From positions 33,347,119 through 33,411,118 of the forward strand of contig NC_068350.1 in NCBI RefSeq assembly GCF_014633365.1: 64,000 nucleotides of DNA, given 5' to 3'. Under the pieces are notes generated by a model. It did not search any database, was not told the origin of the DNA, and worked only from the letters and a program-made list of their open reading frames with translations. Below, piece by piece: positions 46,801-58,800 of this stretch (its first letter is position 1; every line of letters begins with the position of its first letter). The position numbers and the translations under genes were made by a program. The DNA is from Diospyros lotus (Eukaryota; Streptophyta; Magnoliopsida; Ericales; Ebenaceae).

Positions 46801-49800
46801 TGCCACACATATGGTCGGTGACGCCAAAATCTATAATCCAAGGACATACAGATGAGCCTTAAGCAACACAAGCAACAAGATTACCATGATGAGACTGCTG
46901 GGTGGTCTAAAACTTTAGGAAGGCATCATACTCAACTACAGACATAGGTACCAATTGAGAACCTAGTGGAGATCACTCTGAAATACATGAGTTGCACTGG
47001 TAGATGATGCAGGTGGAGCAGCTGGCCGACCATGTTTCTTCTAACATTTGTCCTCAATATGACCTAGTTTCTTACAAAAAGGTACACTATGGACGTGGGC
47101 GACTATTATTGCGTCCTCTATTTCCTCCTAAGGTGGAAGCCTGAGACACAAGAGCTGAAGATTCGGCTAGAGGAACAACATGAGACGAAGAGGACATACG
47201 ATGCGCACCTGTCATATTGAATAACCTTTTAAAATAATCCTTCATGATAGGACTAGTGGAGCTGGTCAAGATTTGACGCCTGATGGTGTCATGATTTCAG
47301 GCCAGAGAGAACATTTAACCATAAAAAACTTCTCGTTGAGCAATTTGTTTGGTGCGGGTCGTAGTAAGAGAAAGAAGAGCATCAAATTCTTGCATGAGAG
47401 CCCAAACCTGCCCCTGATAAGATTCCATGGACGACTCCTTCTTGAGATTCTTTAATATTAGAGACCACAATGTACAAACATTGGATGTCGTTTGTATAAC
47501 ACTCTTTAGCTTCCTTTCACACATCAACACAAGTTTCAAAGGGGCGAAAGAGCTACATGATGGACGGATCAATAGATTGGCATAGGAGGCTACATAACCG
47601 GGCATCACCTTGCTCCCATCTAACCCGATTAGCTTCTGGCACACTTTCAGCCTTTGTGGTAAGATGATCCGCTTAGCCTTGCCCTTTGAACCACATTTTG
47701 ACAAAGGCTGCCCATGAGAGACAATTGGCAGACCCTATCAACTTGATAGTGGTAATATTGATTGTCCCAAGATTGGAGACAGTAAAGGATTGAGAGGTAA
47801 CAGGGGCAACAAATGCCAGAGCGAGAGTAACATCGGCAAAAACCACGTCATTGAGATTAGACATGGCGAGGACTTTGACATCGGAAATAGCTTAAGGGGT
47901 CGTCGGAGATCAGATCTGGAAAAGCCGAAGAGAAATGACCAGCGAACAAGCTATCATGCGCCGGCAAGTGGAGGCGGACGCAACGCGTGGCGGCAACGGA
48001 TATGTGGTTCGTTGGCGGCAAGTCTTCGACGATCGACCGATCTAATGGCGTCGAACCCTAGGGTGGTGGCAATGTTAGCAAGTGGTGGCCGAACAGTGGT
48101 GTTCTGGCATGGGTAATGATGATAATGGTTAAGGTTTGAAGGTCACTGGAAAAAGATACACAGCGACGGCTAAGGTTTTTCTCACCGGTGACTTACTTAA
48201 GGAGACAGGAAAACTTGGGTGTAAACCTTCTAGTACGCCATTGGAACGTAATTGGAAACACAAGGTTTCAAATAGTGATCCTCCAGTGAATAAAGAAACC
48301 TATCATCATTTGGTAGGAAAATTCATCTACCTTTCACTCACAAGACCAGATATTGACTTTAGTGTGAGCGTGGTAAACCAGTTCATGCATGCTCTCACAA
48401 AAAGGCACATGGAAGTAGCAAACCAAATTCTGAGGTATTCAAATGGAAGTCCTAGCAAAGGGTTATTGTTTAAAAAGACTGGAGTCAGGGACATTGTTGG
48501 TTTTTCAAATGTGGACTGAGCATGAGTTGTTGATGATAGCAAGTCAACAACTGGGTATTGCACAAAAGTGTGGGGTAATCTAGTGACATGGAGAAGCAAA
48601 AAACAGTATGTGGTTTCACGAAGCAGTACAGAAGCAGAGTATAGAGCCATAGCTCAGGGAACATGAGAACTCATTTGGATACATAGATTGATGGCAGATT
48701 TAAACATGCCAATAACAGGGCCTATGAAGTTGTTTAGTGCCAGCAAATCAACTATCAGTGTTGTCCATAATCCAATTCAACATGATCGGATGAAACATGT
48801 GAGGATTGACAGAAACTTCATCAAGACTGAGATTAAGAATGAGACTATTGCCTTGTCCTACATTCCTACCAAGTCTCAAGAAGCCGATGTTCTAACCAAA
48901 GTTCTTCAAAAATCAAGTTTTGATATCTGTATTAGCAAGCTGGGAATGACTAACATCTTTTCTCAAACTTGAGGGGGAGTGTAGGAAATAGGGACAATGG
49001 ATCCATACTTTATGGGATCCCACAAATTGAGGAAACATGTATCCATGATTTATGGGTTTTACTTTTCTATCTTTTAGTTTGATGATAGGAGTATGGGTTA
49101 GTGTGTATATAAGATGTTGTATGTAGATTAGATGATGTGTGTGAAGATATCATTATATTCCTTATTGTTTTGCTTGGTTATAGTGTCCACTACTCGTGGA
49201 AAATTCCTTGTGTTCATATTCATTCCTCTACTCGTGGAGAATTTGATTCTCGAGCCCTCAAATGTATTTTTCTAGGATACTCTCCTCGTAAAAAAGGGTA
49301 TAAGTGTTTTTCTCCTTCCACAAGAAAGTACTATCATTCTATGGATGTTACTTTCTTTGAATCTTAGCCCTTTTATCCCAATCCTACCATTTAGGGGGAG
49401 AATGAATTTACAATAGAATGTTAATCTTGAGATGTTAAGAACTGTCCATGAAACAAGCCTAAAAAATAATCGGAGGCTTAAATGAATTCCATAAAACACA
49501 CATGAAAAATATATATAGGTTGTGTCCTACTTTTTCTCCTATAAAGTAGGATAAGATTTAGGATATATATCTCCTAGAAAATAGGATAAACTATCTCCTA
49601 AAACTTAGGAAATAAATTTAAACTTTACAACAAGAAAACTCTAGGATTATCCAACTAATTTAATCTTCAGCCGTGACTTATCTCTTCCTTTATCTGCATC
49701 TTCTACACTCCTTCTTAGCTTTGAAGTCTCTTTAGCTTAAGATCCTCTAATTCCGTCCAATACTCCCCCTCAAGCTGGAGAATAGATGCAAGTTATTCCC

Positions 49801-52800
49801 AGCTTGCTAATTAATGATTCAGACCCATCTTGTAGCTACTTTTGTGAATACATCAGCTATTTGATCAGTGGTAGGAATATAAGACAAACTGATCCCACCT
49901 TCTTCGATCTCCCTTTTTATAAAACTTCAGTCTATCCTCACATGTTTCATCCGGTCATGCTGAATCAGATTTTTCACAATGCTGATACCTGATTTGCTAT
50001 CACTATAAACCCTTGTTGGTAGAGTTAAGGGTATCCCCAAGTCTTCCATTAGCCTTTCTAACCAGATTACCTCACAAATTCCTTGAGCTATGGCTCGGAA
50101 TTCAGCTTCAGCATTGCTGTGGACCACCACCAATTGCTTCTTGCTTCTCCATGTAACCGCATTTCCCCATAACTTAGTGTAATATCTCGAGGTTGATCTA
50201 TTGTCCTCACAAGACCCTGCCCAATCTGCATCCACAAAGCCTTCAATTCCTTTTTCCTCAGTCTTCTTGAACAGTAAGCCTTTCTCAGGTGTTCCTTTGA
50301 GATATCTTAAGACATGAAACACAACTTTCAAGTGTCTTTGAGTAGGAGAATCCATATATTGACTTACTGCATAGGCTATGTGCGGCCTACTAAGCAACAA
50401 ATATATTAGTCTTTCGACCAATCTCTAGTACCTCTCCTTATCTATGGGGGTATCATCCCCTTCCTCGTTAATTTTCCAACCCTTTTCTAAGGGAGTCTCA
50501 GCAAGCCTGCATGCCAGCATTCCTGTATCTTTTAGTAGATCCAGGGTATATTTCCTCTGTGAAATGAATAAGCCTTCCTTACTCCTAGCTACCTCCATTC
50601 CTATGAAGTACCTCATAATTCCTAGGTCTTTTACTTCAAATTATGCCCTCAATTGTTGTTTCAAGCTTTCAATTCCCTGTAAATCATCCCCTGTCACAAT
50701 AATGTCATCAACATAAACAATTAGTATAACTTTCTTTCCTCTTGCCGTGTGTTTTATAAACAAGGTATGGTTGGGGACTACTTTAATCCGTATAGGGACC
50801 TCTTGAGCTTGAACACATTGCCACAACCAACTCCTTGTTCAAAACCTGGAGGCATCTTCATGTATATCTCTTTATCCAACTCACCATTTAGAAATGCATT
50901 TTTTATAACTAATTGAAACAATGGCTAATCTAAATTAACAACAAGGGAGAGTAACACCCGGATGGAATTAAGTTTGGCCACAGGAGCAAAAGTCTCCTCA
51001 TAGTCAATCTCATAGGTTTGTGTAAACCCTTAGGCCACCAATCTAGCCTTGTATCTTTCAATACTTCCATCTGCATTATGCTTCACAGAAAAAACCCATC
51101 TAAATCCTACTACCATTTTGTTTGAAGGTACTTTTACAATATCCCAATTCCCAAGTATTGTTTTTAACCAAGGCATTTATCTCTTCCATAACTGCAGCCT
51201 TCCACTTAGGGTCATTTATAGCTTCTTGGACATTTTTTGGAATTCTAATGCTGTCAATTTTTGCAACAAACCCTTTAAATTGAGGGAGTAATTTAGCATA
51301 AATCATGTGATTAGACATAGGATACTTGACATATGATCTTACCCCTTTTCCGTAGAACAATAGGCATAGCCCAATCTAGGTCATCCTTGCTTGCAACACC
51401 ACTGTCAATGTTGTGAACTTCTGTGCTTTACTCTCCAGTGTTGTCCTCTGGTGGACCGGCCTTTGGAAGTGATGGCTAACCATGTTGAGACTAAGAATGG
51501 CCTTTAGGTTGTCTTGAGTACACAAACAGAGGGTTGTTAGCTGAACAAGGACTAGGATCAGGAGAGGAAACAATAGGACCGGGAGAAGGGGCTATAGTTT
51601 CTAGCTTAGAGGGAGATGAATAACCAAGATTAGAGGGATTAGAAGGAATAGCATTTGCCACTATGCTGTCAGGAATTGATGCCCCCCCTTGAGAGCATAC
51701 TAGCAGATTAGGATCAAAGGGAGGAAATTAGGGAATAGGAGTTCCAGATGACCTTTGAGCCTCAGGAAAGAGGATTGGAGGCTGGTAAAAAGATAGGTCT
51801 TCATAAAAGTGACATCAGTGGACACAATGATTTTTCTAGTGTTAGGACAATAACACTTATATCCCTTTTGGGAGGGAGAGTACCCGATAAAGGTACATTT
51901 GATGGCCTTGGGATCTAGTTTGGTTCGAGAGATATTGTTATTGTGTACATACACAACACAACCAAATATCTTAGGAACAAGAAAATTTAGGAAAATAGTA
52001 TTTGGGTAGAGGTCACAAAGGACATCAAGAGAGGTTCTGAAACTTAAGGTTTTAGCGAGAAGGCGATTAATAAAATATGCAGCTGTGAGAACAACCTCTC
52101 TCCAATAGGAATAAGGAACATTGGTAGTAAACATCATAGCTCGAGCCACTTCTACAAAATGTCTATTTTTTCTTTCAACCACACCATTTTTTTGTGGTAT
52201 GTATGGGCATGAGCTTTGATGGTAAATACCATGTTCAGATAGGTAGTTGGTAAGGTCATGAGAGAAATCTTCTCGACCATTATCAGTGCGAAGGATGTGA
52301 ATTGAAGTTTGGAACATGTTCAAGATAAATTTGTGAAATTTCTTGAAGATGTTGCTTGCTTCGGATTTTTCCTTTATAAGGTACACCTAACAAGCCCTAT
52401 AATGATCATCGACAAATGTTATAAACCATCTAGAACCAGAAATATTTGGGTGTTTAGATGGTCCCCAAATATTGCTGTGGATCAAATGGAAAGGTGTAGA
52501 TGGTTTATAAGATTTAATGGGATGGGGAGATCGAGAGTGTTTTGCAAGAGTACACTGCTCAAATGAGAAAATTTGATCTTTATTGATGAAAATTTGAGGA
52601 TATAAGAATTTTAAATATGGAAAACTAGGGTGTCCTAATCGTTTATGCCACAATAGAACTTTGGCATCCATTTTGACTATTAAACCAGCCTTATTTGTGG
52701 AAGAGGCTAAAGCATCCTCTGTCAAGTAGTATAGGCCATCCCTTGCCTTAGCACTACCAATCATCCTCCCCAATGCTTGGTCCTAAAATAAGAAATAGGA

Positions 52801-55800
52801 TGGAAAGAAAATGATGCAGCAATTCATATCTTGAGTGATCTTATTGATTGATAATAGATTGCATTGTAACCCTAGTACATGTAGGACTGATTTTAACTTC
52901 AATTTAGAAATACACACTGTTCTAAGTCCTAGGGTGGGTGAGGTTGTGCCATCGGCCATAGAAATATCAATAGAAGCGCTACAAGGAGTATATTCAGTCA
53001 TTGAGGAGACTGAACAAGCCATATGATCTGATGCGCCAGTGTCCGCTATCCAAACATTCTTAGGAAACCTTTTTGAAATTAGAGAGTAGGGAGAATTACC
53101 TTGCACGGCAACAGATGCCATAGGAAGACTTGGGGAAGTTGTACCTTGATTAAGCAGCCTATATAAGGCTTGAATCTAGTCCTCTGTCAAGTTGAGATTG
53201 GTGTTCTTCCTGGTTTTTGTTGGTACGTTTGCTATGTAAGTAAGACTTTGGGAGAGACATTAAAGTTTGATATGAAGTGTATGGATCTAAATGAAGATAT
53301 GACAAAAGACAGAAATACATGGAAGTCTAGAATTCATGTAGCCGACCCCACATAGTGGGATAAAAGCTGGATATGTTGTTGTTGTTTGCTATGTAAGTAG
53401 ATCGTGTAATCTCCCTCTTGTTCCGTGGCTTTCAATTAGCTAGTTTGCCATGGATCTTCCAGCATGTCTCCTTGGTGTGGTAAGGTCTTTTGCAGTGGTC
53501 ACACCACTGTTTATCCCTTCCTAGGCTCTTTGGTAGGTTCTCTCCTTGTTTAAAAATAGTAAGAGCCGAATTCTGATGAGTTAAGGAAGGCTCACTTTGC
53601 TAATTGAGCATAACCTTACGTCGGCTTCCTTCCCTCCTTACTTCTGAAAAAACTTCCTTGAGTGATGGTAGAGGCTTTGTACCCAAGATCCTTCTTCTAA
53701 CTTCATCCAAATCAGGGTTAAGTCCATGTAAAAAGTTAAACACAATCTTTTTCAATCATCTTGCTGTATTTAGCATTGTCTTCTTTGCATTCCCAATCAA
53801 CAATGTAGAATAAATCCATTTCAAGCCATAGTTTGACCAAAAGATTAAAGTAATCAGTGACATTTAGAGTACCTTGTCTGGTTGTTCTGATGCCCGACCT
53901 AATCTCAAAGCATTGGGATCAATTTTCCAAGTCGGAGTACATCTCTTGGACTGAATCCCATATTTCCTTTGTAGTCTTGTAGAATAGGTAAGTCCTATAT
54001 TTTAGGCTCCATCAAATTTATCAGCTAAGCCATTATAGTGGAGTTTTCTGCCTTCCAAACACCATAAGTGGCTGTTGTGCTTGGTGGAGGAGGAATAGAA
54101 CCAGTTAGATATCCGGATTTGCCCTTTCCTTTGATTACCAACATCACGGATTGAAACCATTCTCTGAAATTACTCCCATTCAATTTGTGGTGAGTAATTT
54201 GCAGAGGATGGTGATCAATTGGATTGGTGGAAAGATTTGTTGTAGCAAATGGAGGACTAAGAATGTTTGGAGAGCTTGTGGCTAATGCTTCGGTTAGGGT
54301 AGGGTTTTGGTGAGCTTCGGCCATATTCTCGTGCACAGCCTTGATTCCAATGCTATGAGTAATTAGAACCTTGCTCTAATACCATGAAACAAGCCTAAAA
54401 AATAATTGGAGGCTTGAATGAATTCCATAAAACACACATGAAAAATATATACAGGTTGTGTCCTACTTTTTCTCCTATAAAGTAGGAGAAGATTTAGGAT
54501 ATCTATCTCCCAGAAAATAGAATAAACTATCTCATAAAACTTAGGAAATAAATTTAAACTTTACAACAAGATTTACAACAAGAAAACTCTAGGATTATCC
54601 AACTGATTTAATCTTCAACCGTGAGTTATCTCTTCTTTTATCTGCATCTTCTACACTCCTTAGTTTTGGGGTCTCTTTAGCTTAAGATCCTCTAATTCCG
54701 TCTAACAATCCATCATCATTGTCATCTCCTAATTCCAGTGTCACTGTCATCTCCAATCCAATTACTCAACACCCAATTTGAGTCTCACTTTTCTCCTAAT
54801 CCCATTGACTCATCTAATCCCATCGATGTTAGCTTACCAACAACTACAGAGTTTCATGTCTAGTCCAGGAGAGGAACTGCTCAAGATCAAGGAGTACACC
54901 AATCACAAACTGAACTTGACCACCAATCCAATCCGGATTCAATGAATGAAGGTAACACTAATTCTGAAAATGTTGTTAGTGAGACACCTAAGAACAATCT
55001 GGATCGGCCAATTGCTCTAAGGAAGGAGGTAAGATCATGCATGAAACATCCTATTTGCAATTACATGTCTTGCAAGGGTCTCTCACCAAAGTTTCAAGCA
55101 TTTGTTACTAGTTTGGATACAATTCAAATTCCTACTAATATTCAAGAAGCTCTCACTGATCCCTTATGGAAAGCTACAGTATTGGATGAAATACCGGCAT
55201 TAGAAAAGAATCAAACTTGAGAAGTCACCACATTGTCAATCATGATTGTATATGTTGATGATATTATTGTCATGGGGGACTTCACAGAAGAAATGAGTGG
55301 TCTAAAGAAAATTCATGTTAAAGAGTTTGAGATCATAGACTTAGGAAATCTTCGATATTTCCTAGGAATGGAGATGGCTAGATCTAGCTGTAGAATCACT
55401 GTATCTTAGAGAAAGTATGTTTTGGGTCTACTAAAGGAATGCGGGATGCTAGGGTGTAAACCTGCTGACACTCCAAAGGAAGACACCACCAAACTCAGAA
55501 GGGAAGAGAAGAGTGCTCCAGTTGATAAGGGTCGATACCAAAGACTAGTAGGCAAACTTATATACCTTTCCCATACTAGACCTGATATCAGTTTCTTAGT
55601 CAGTGTTCTTAGACAATTCATGAGTGATCCAAGGGAAACTCACATGGAGGTAGTTTTCAGAATCTTAAGATACTTGAAGCTAACTCCCAGAAAAGGTCTC
55701 TTCTTCAGGAAAGGTTCCAACCGAGAGGTGGAAATCTATAGTGACGTAGTTTGGGCCAGTTCAGTCAATAGATCGAAGGTCTATATCTGGATGTTGTACC

Positions 55801-58800
55801 TATGTATGGGGAAACCTTGATACTTGGAGAAGCAAGAAACAATCGGTAGTCTCTAGAAGTAGTGCTGAAGCAGAATTCCGTGCCATGGCTCATGGGATTT
55901 GTGAAGGAATGTGGATAAAAAGGTTAATTGAAGAACTTGGGAGTAAGAATCGAAGGACCTATGAAAATCTTATGTGACAATCAATATGCCATAAGTATTG
56001 CCAAGAACCCAGTTCATCATAACAGGACTAAACATGTGAAAATTGATCATCACTTCATTAAAGAGAAAATCGAAGGAAATGTTATCAAGCCAGTTTACAC
56101 ACCAATGAGTTCTCAAGTTGCAAATATCCTAATGAAAGCATTTCCACGAAAATGCTTCGAAGATCTAAGTTCCAAGCTTGGGATGCATAATATCTTTGCC
56201 CCAGCTTAACGGGGAATGTGGACATCTATTACTTCTCAGCATTTAATTCTTTACAATATGTACAACTAGGAAGATTTTTTAGTTATTTGATTTTAATTAG
56301 TTTTCTTATTTGCTAATCGATTAATCTTAGGAGATTGATTGATGATTCTTAGGAGTCCAATCTGGTAAGGATTTGATTAAATTCTTCTTCTTGTATATAT
56401 TTACCCCATTTGTACAAAGCAATATATAAGAGAAATTCTTCCAGTTTTCACACCGGTGTTATTCTCCAAATCTCGACCGTTTTTTATTTCTATTGATGTC
56501 ACCTTCTTTAAGATCAACTCCACCTTCTCCGATACCTCTACTACGCACCACAATATCTTTGAAGTCCTTCCAGTCTCATATATTAGCAATATCCTTGTCT
56601 ACCCATCTAAAGCCACTTCTTCCCTTACTTCACCTCCTCCACTCCCCACATTTCATCGCTGACCTCTATTTATACCTAAACCAAATAACAACCCTTCACC
56701 TGTTCTTGATGACTCACACCATATCCAATGGTTTCCCCTGCCACAGTTCATGATGCAAGCCCTCCCCTTTCCATTTGAAAAGGTACTCGTTCCACACATA
56801 ATCCTCATCCCATCTATAATTTTCCTAGCGATCATCGTTTATCTTCACCCTATTATGCAATTTGTATTGTCCTTGTGTTCTTTTCCATTCCTTAAACTAC
56901 AAGTGAAGCTCTTTCCCATCCTAGGTGGCATCAGACAATGCTATATGAAATGGTTGTTTTACACTCTAGTAGTACTTGGGAACTAGTTCTGCTACCACCT
57001 AGGAAATCTGCATTGATTGTCACTAGATCTCTACCGTGAAGGTAGGCCCTACTAGTCAAATTGTTAACTTTTGTGAGATTTATGTGATTTATTCTCTTCC
57101 ATGTATAGAATGAGTATATAGTCAATTGATGATTAGATGATAATTAGGGTAATTAGTTGGGTTGTAATTATCCCCATATATGTAATTATCTCCATGATTA
57201 GCTCCATCATTGATTGTAATTATCCTATAAATAATAAAATTGAGAGGCTAATCTCTTAAGTTTTCTCTCTCAATCACTCTCACATGGTATCAGAGCTAGG
57301 TTCCAATCTTAAGACTTATGGGTTATGGATTGAAACAATCTCTGCGAGCATGGTTTAGCCGGTTTAGTATTGTGGTTCAAGCCTTTGGAATGACCCGAAG
57401 TGAAGCCGATCATTCTGTGTTCTAACGACACTCACCATCGCAATAATGTATCTACCTCGTCCATCGCAATAATGTATCTACCTCGTGGTTTATGAAAATG
57501 ACATTATCATCACTGGGAGTGTTCAGGTAGGCATATAGTAGCTAAAGGAACACCTGTTCAAACATTTTTAGATAAAAGATATGGGGCAACTTAGATACTT
57601 CTTGGGTATTAAGGTGGCTCAGTTGAGAGATGCTATTTCTATATCACAGAGAAAGTACACATTGCATATCCTGGAAGAAACTGGTCTATTAGATTCCAAA
57701 CCAGTCGACACTCCAATGGATCCTAATATTAAACTCCTACCCGGACAGGGGGAGCCATTGTTAAACCCTGGGAGATATTAGAGACTAGTGGGAAAGCTAA
57801 ATTATCTCATAGTAACAAGACCAGAAATCTCTTTCACTATGAGTGTGGTTAGTTAATTTCTCAACTCCCCATGCGACTCTCACTGGGATGTTATTCTTTG
57901 TATTCTGAAGTATATCAAGAGTGCACCAGGGAAAGGATTGCTCTACGAGGATAGGGGATATTCAAAGATTTGGTGCTATTAAGATGTTGATTGGGTAAGA
58001 TCTCCCTCTAATTGGAGATCTACTTCAGGGTACTGCGTTCTAATTAGAGGTAATTTGATTTCTTGGAAAAGCAAAAATCAAAATGTGGTAGCAAGGTCGA
58101 GTGTCGAAGCAAAGTACCAAGCCATGTCTAATGCAACATGTGAACTTATATGTCCCAGGCAACTTCTTCAAGAACTAAAGTTGTGTGGAGCATCTCTCAT
58201 GAAACTTGTGTGTGACAATCAGGCTGCACTCCCTATCGCCTCAAATCCAGTATTTTATGAAAGGACCAAGCATATTGAGATTAACTGTCACTTTATCAAA
58301 GAAAAACTAGCTAAAAGTGTTATTGTCATTGAGTTTATCAGCTCCAATGATCAACTAGCAAATGCCTTCACAAATTCACTCAAGGATCCTTGGATAAACT
58401 ACATTTGCAACAAACTTGACGCATATGATATATATGCTCCAGCTTAAGGGGGAGTGTGAGATTTATTCTCTTCCATGTGTAGAATGTGTATATAGTCAAC
58501 TGATGATTAGATGATAATTAGGATGATTAGTTAGGTTGTAATTATCCCCATATCTATAATTATCTCCATGATTAGCTCCATCATTGATTGTAATTATCCT
58601 ATAAATAATAGAATTGAGAGGCTAATTTCTAAAGTTTTCTCTCCCAATCACTCTCACAACCTCAAAGCTCACATGGTTGCTAAGGGGTATACCAAAATCT
58701 TTGGCCTTGATTATGAAGATACTTTCTCACTAGTGGCCAAGATTGCTTTTGTTCTTTCTCATCGTAGCTACCATTCGCTACTAGCCTCTCCATTAGTTGG

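Larger units (their letters stand above)
39654..47864 (-). pseudogene. Copia C gag-pol remnant (split by D)
   Basis: In reading direction: Gag from 47864 ([14 protein letters not shown]), a protease region near 46750-46850, pre-integrase and integrase 46553-45689 ([16 protein letters not shown], then [11 protein letters not shown]), the integrase end 41611, reverse transcriptase 41124-40366 ([14 protein letters not shown]) and RNase H to 39654 ([14 protein letters not shown], ending YDIYAPA). The reverse transcriptase block is the longest open stretch, 252 codons. Frameshifts elsewhere make it inactive. Confidence 0.85.
39482..48190 (-). mobile_element. Copia C: 5'-truncated copia element hosting D
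   Basis: The 3' LTR is 39482-39646 (TG...CA on the minus strand), followed by cccctcaagctgg, the complement of the polypurine tract. The body occupies 39647-41634 and 45655-48190, with element D between. The leader of C matches that of D up to ctcacc.gtg, then switches at 48190/48191 to unrelated copia sequence in the other orientation. So the primer site and 5' LTR are missing. Confidence 0.85.
49449..54707 (-). mobile_element. Copia G: full-length copia element nested in F
   Basis: LTRs lie at 49449-49762 and 54385-54707 (tgaaacaagcc...ccgtc.aa.a). The flanks gtcca and atcca differ by one base. The primer site on the minus strand at 54371-54384 is tggtattagagcaa. The polypurine tract is next to 49763. 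At 5.26 kb it has all copia domains in order. A truncated LINE (53243-53383) interrupts it between gag and protease. Confidence 0.9.
49197..56209 (+). pseudogene. Copia F pol remnant (split by G)
   Basis: Integrase end [20 protein letters not shown] then [12 protein letters not shown] at 49220-49367. After [17 protein letters not shown] near 55000, a reverse transcriptase with its core deleted between EKNQT (55220) and [12 protein letters not shown] (55245), then [19 protein letters not shown] and RNase H ending [10 protein letters not shown] at 56209. About 170 residues of reverse transcriptase are gone, so this copy could not have been active after that loss. Confidence 0.8.
49191..56452 (+). 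mobile_element. Copia F: 5'-truncated copia element hosting G
   Basis: An integrase end (49197-49448) continues after G at 54708 into reverse transcriptase and RNase H. The 3' LTR is 56217-56452, after the polypurine-like aacggggaa. There is no 5' half. F sits inside the pol gene of H, whose frame resumes at 56453. Confidence 0.78.
57072..58658 (+). mobile_element. Copia I: internally deleted copia element nested in H
   Basis: LTRs lie at 57072-57284 and 58455-58658 (tgtgag...ctctcaca). The primer site tggtatcagagc is at 57285-57296 and the polypurine tract aagggggag before 58455. The flanks acttt and acctc share three of five bases. The interior is only about 1.16 kb: gag, protease, integrase and the first half of reverse transcriptase are absent. 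Confidence 0.85.
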
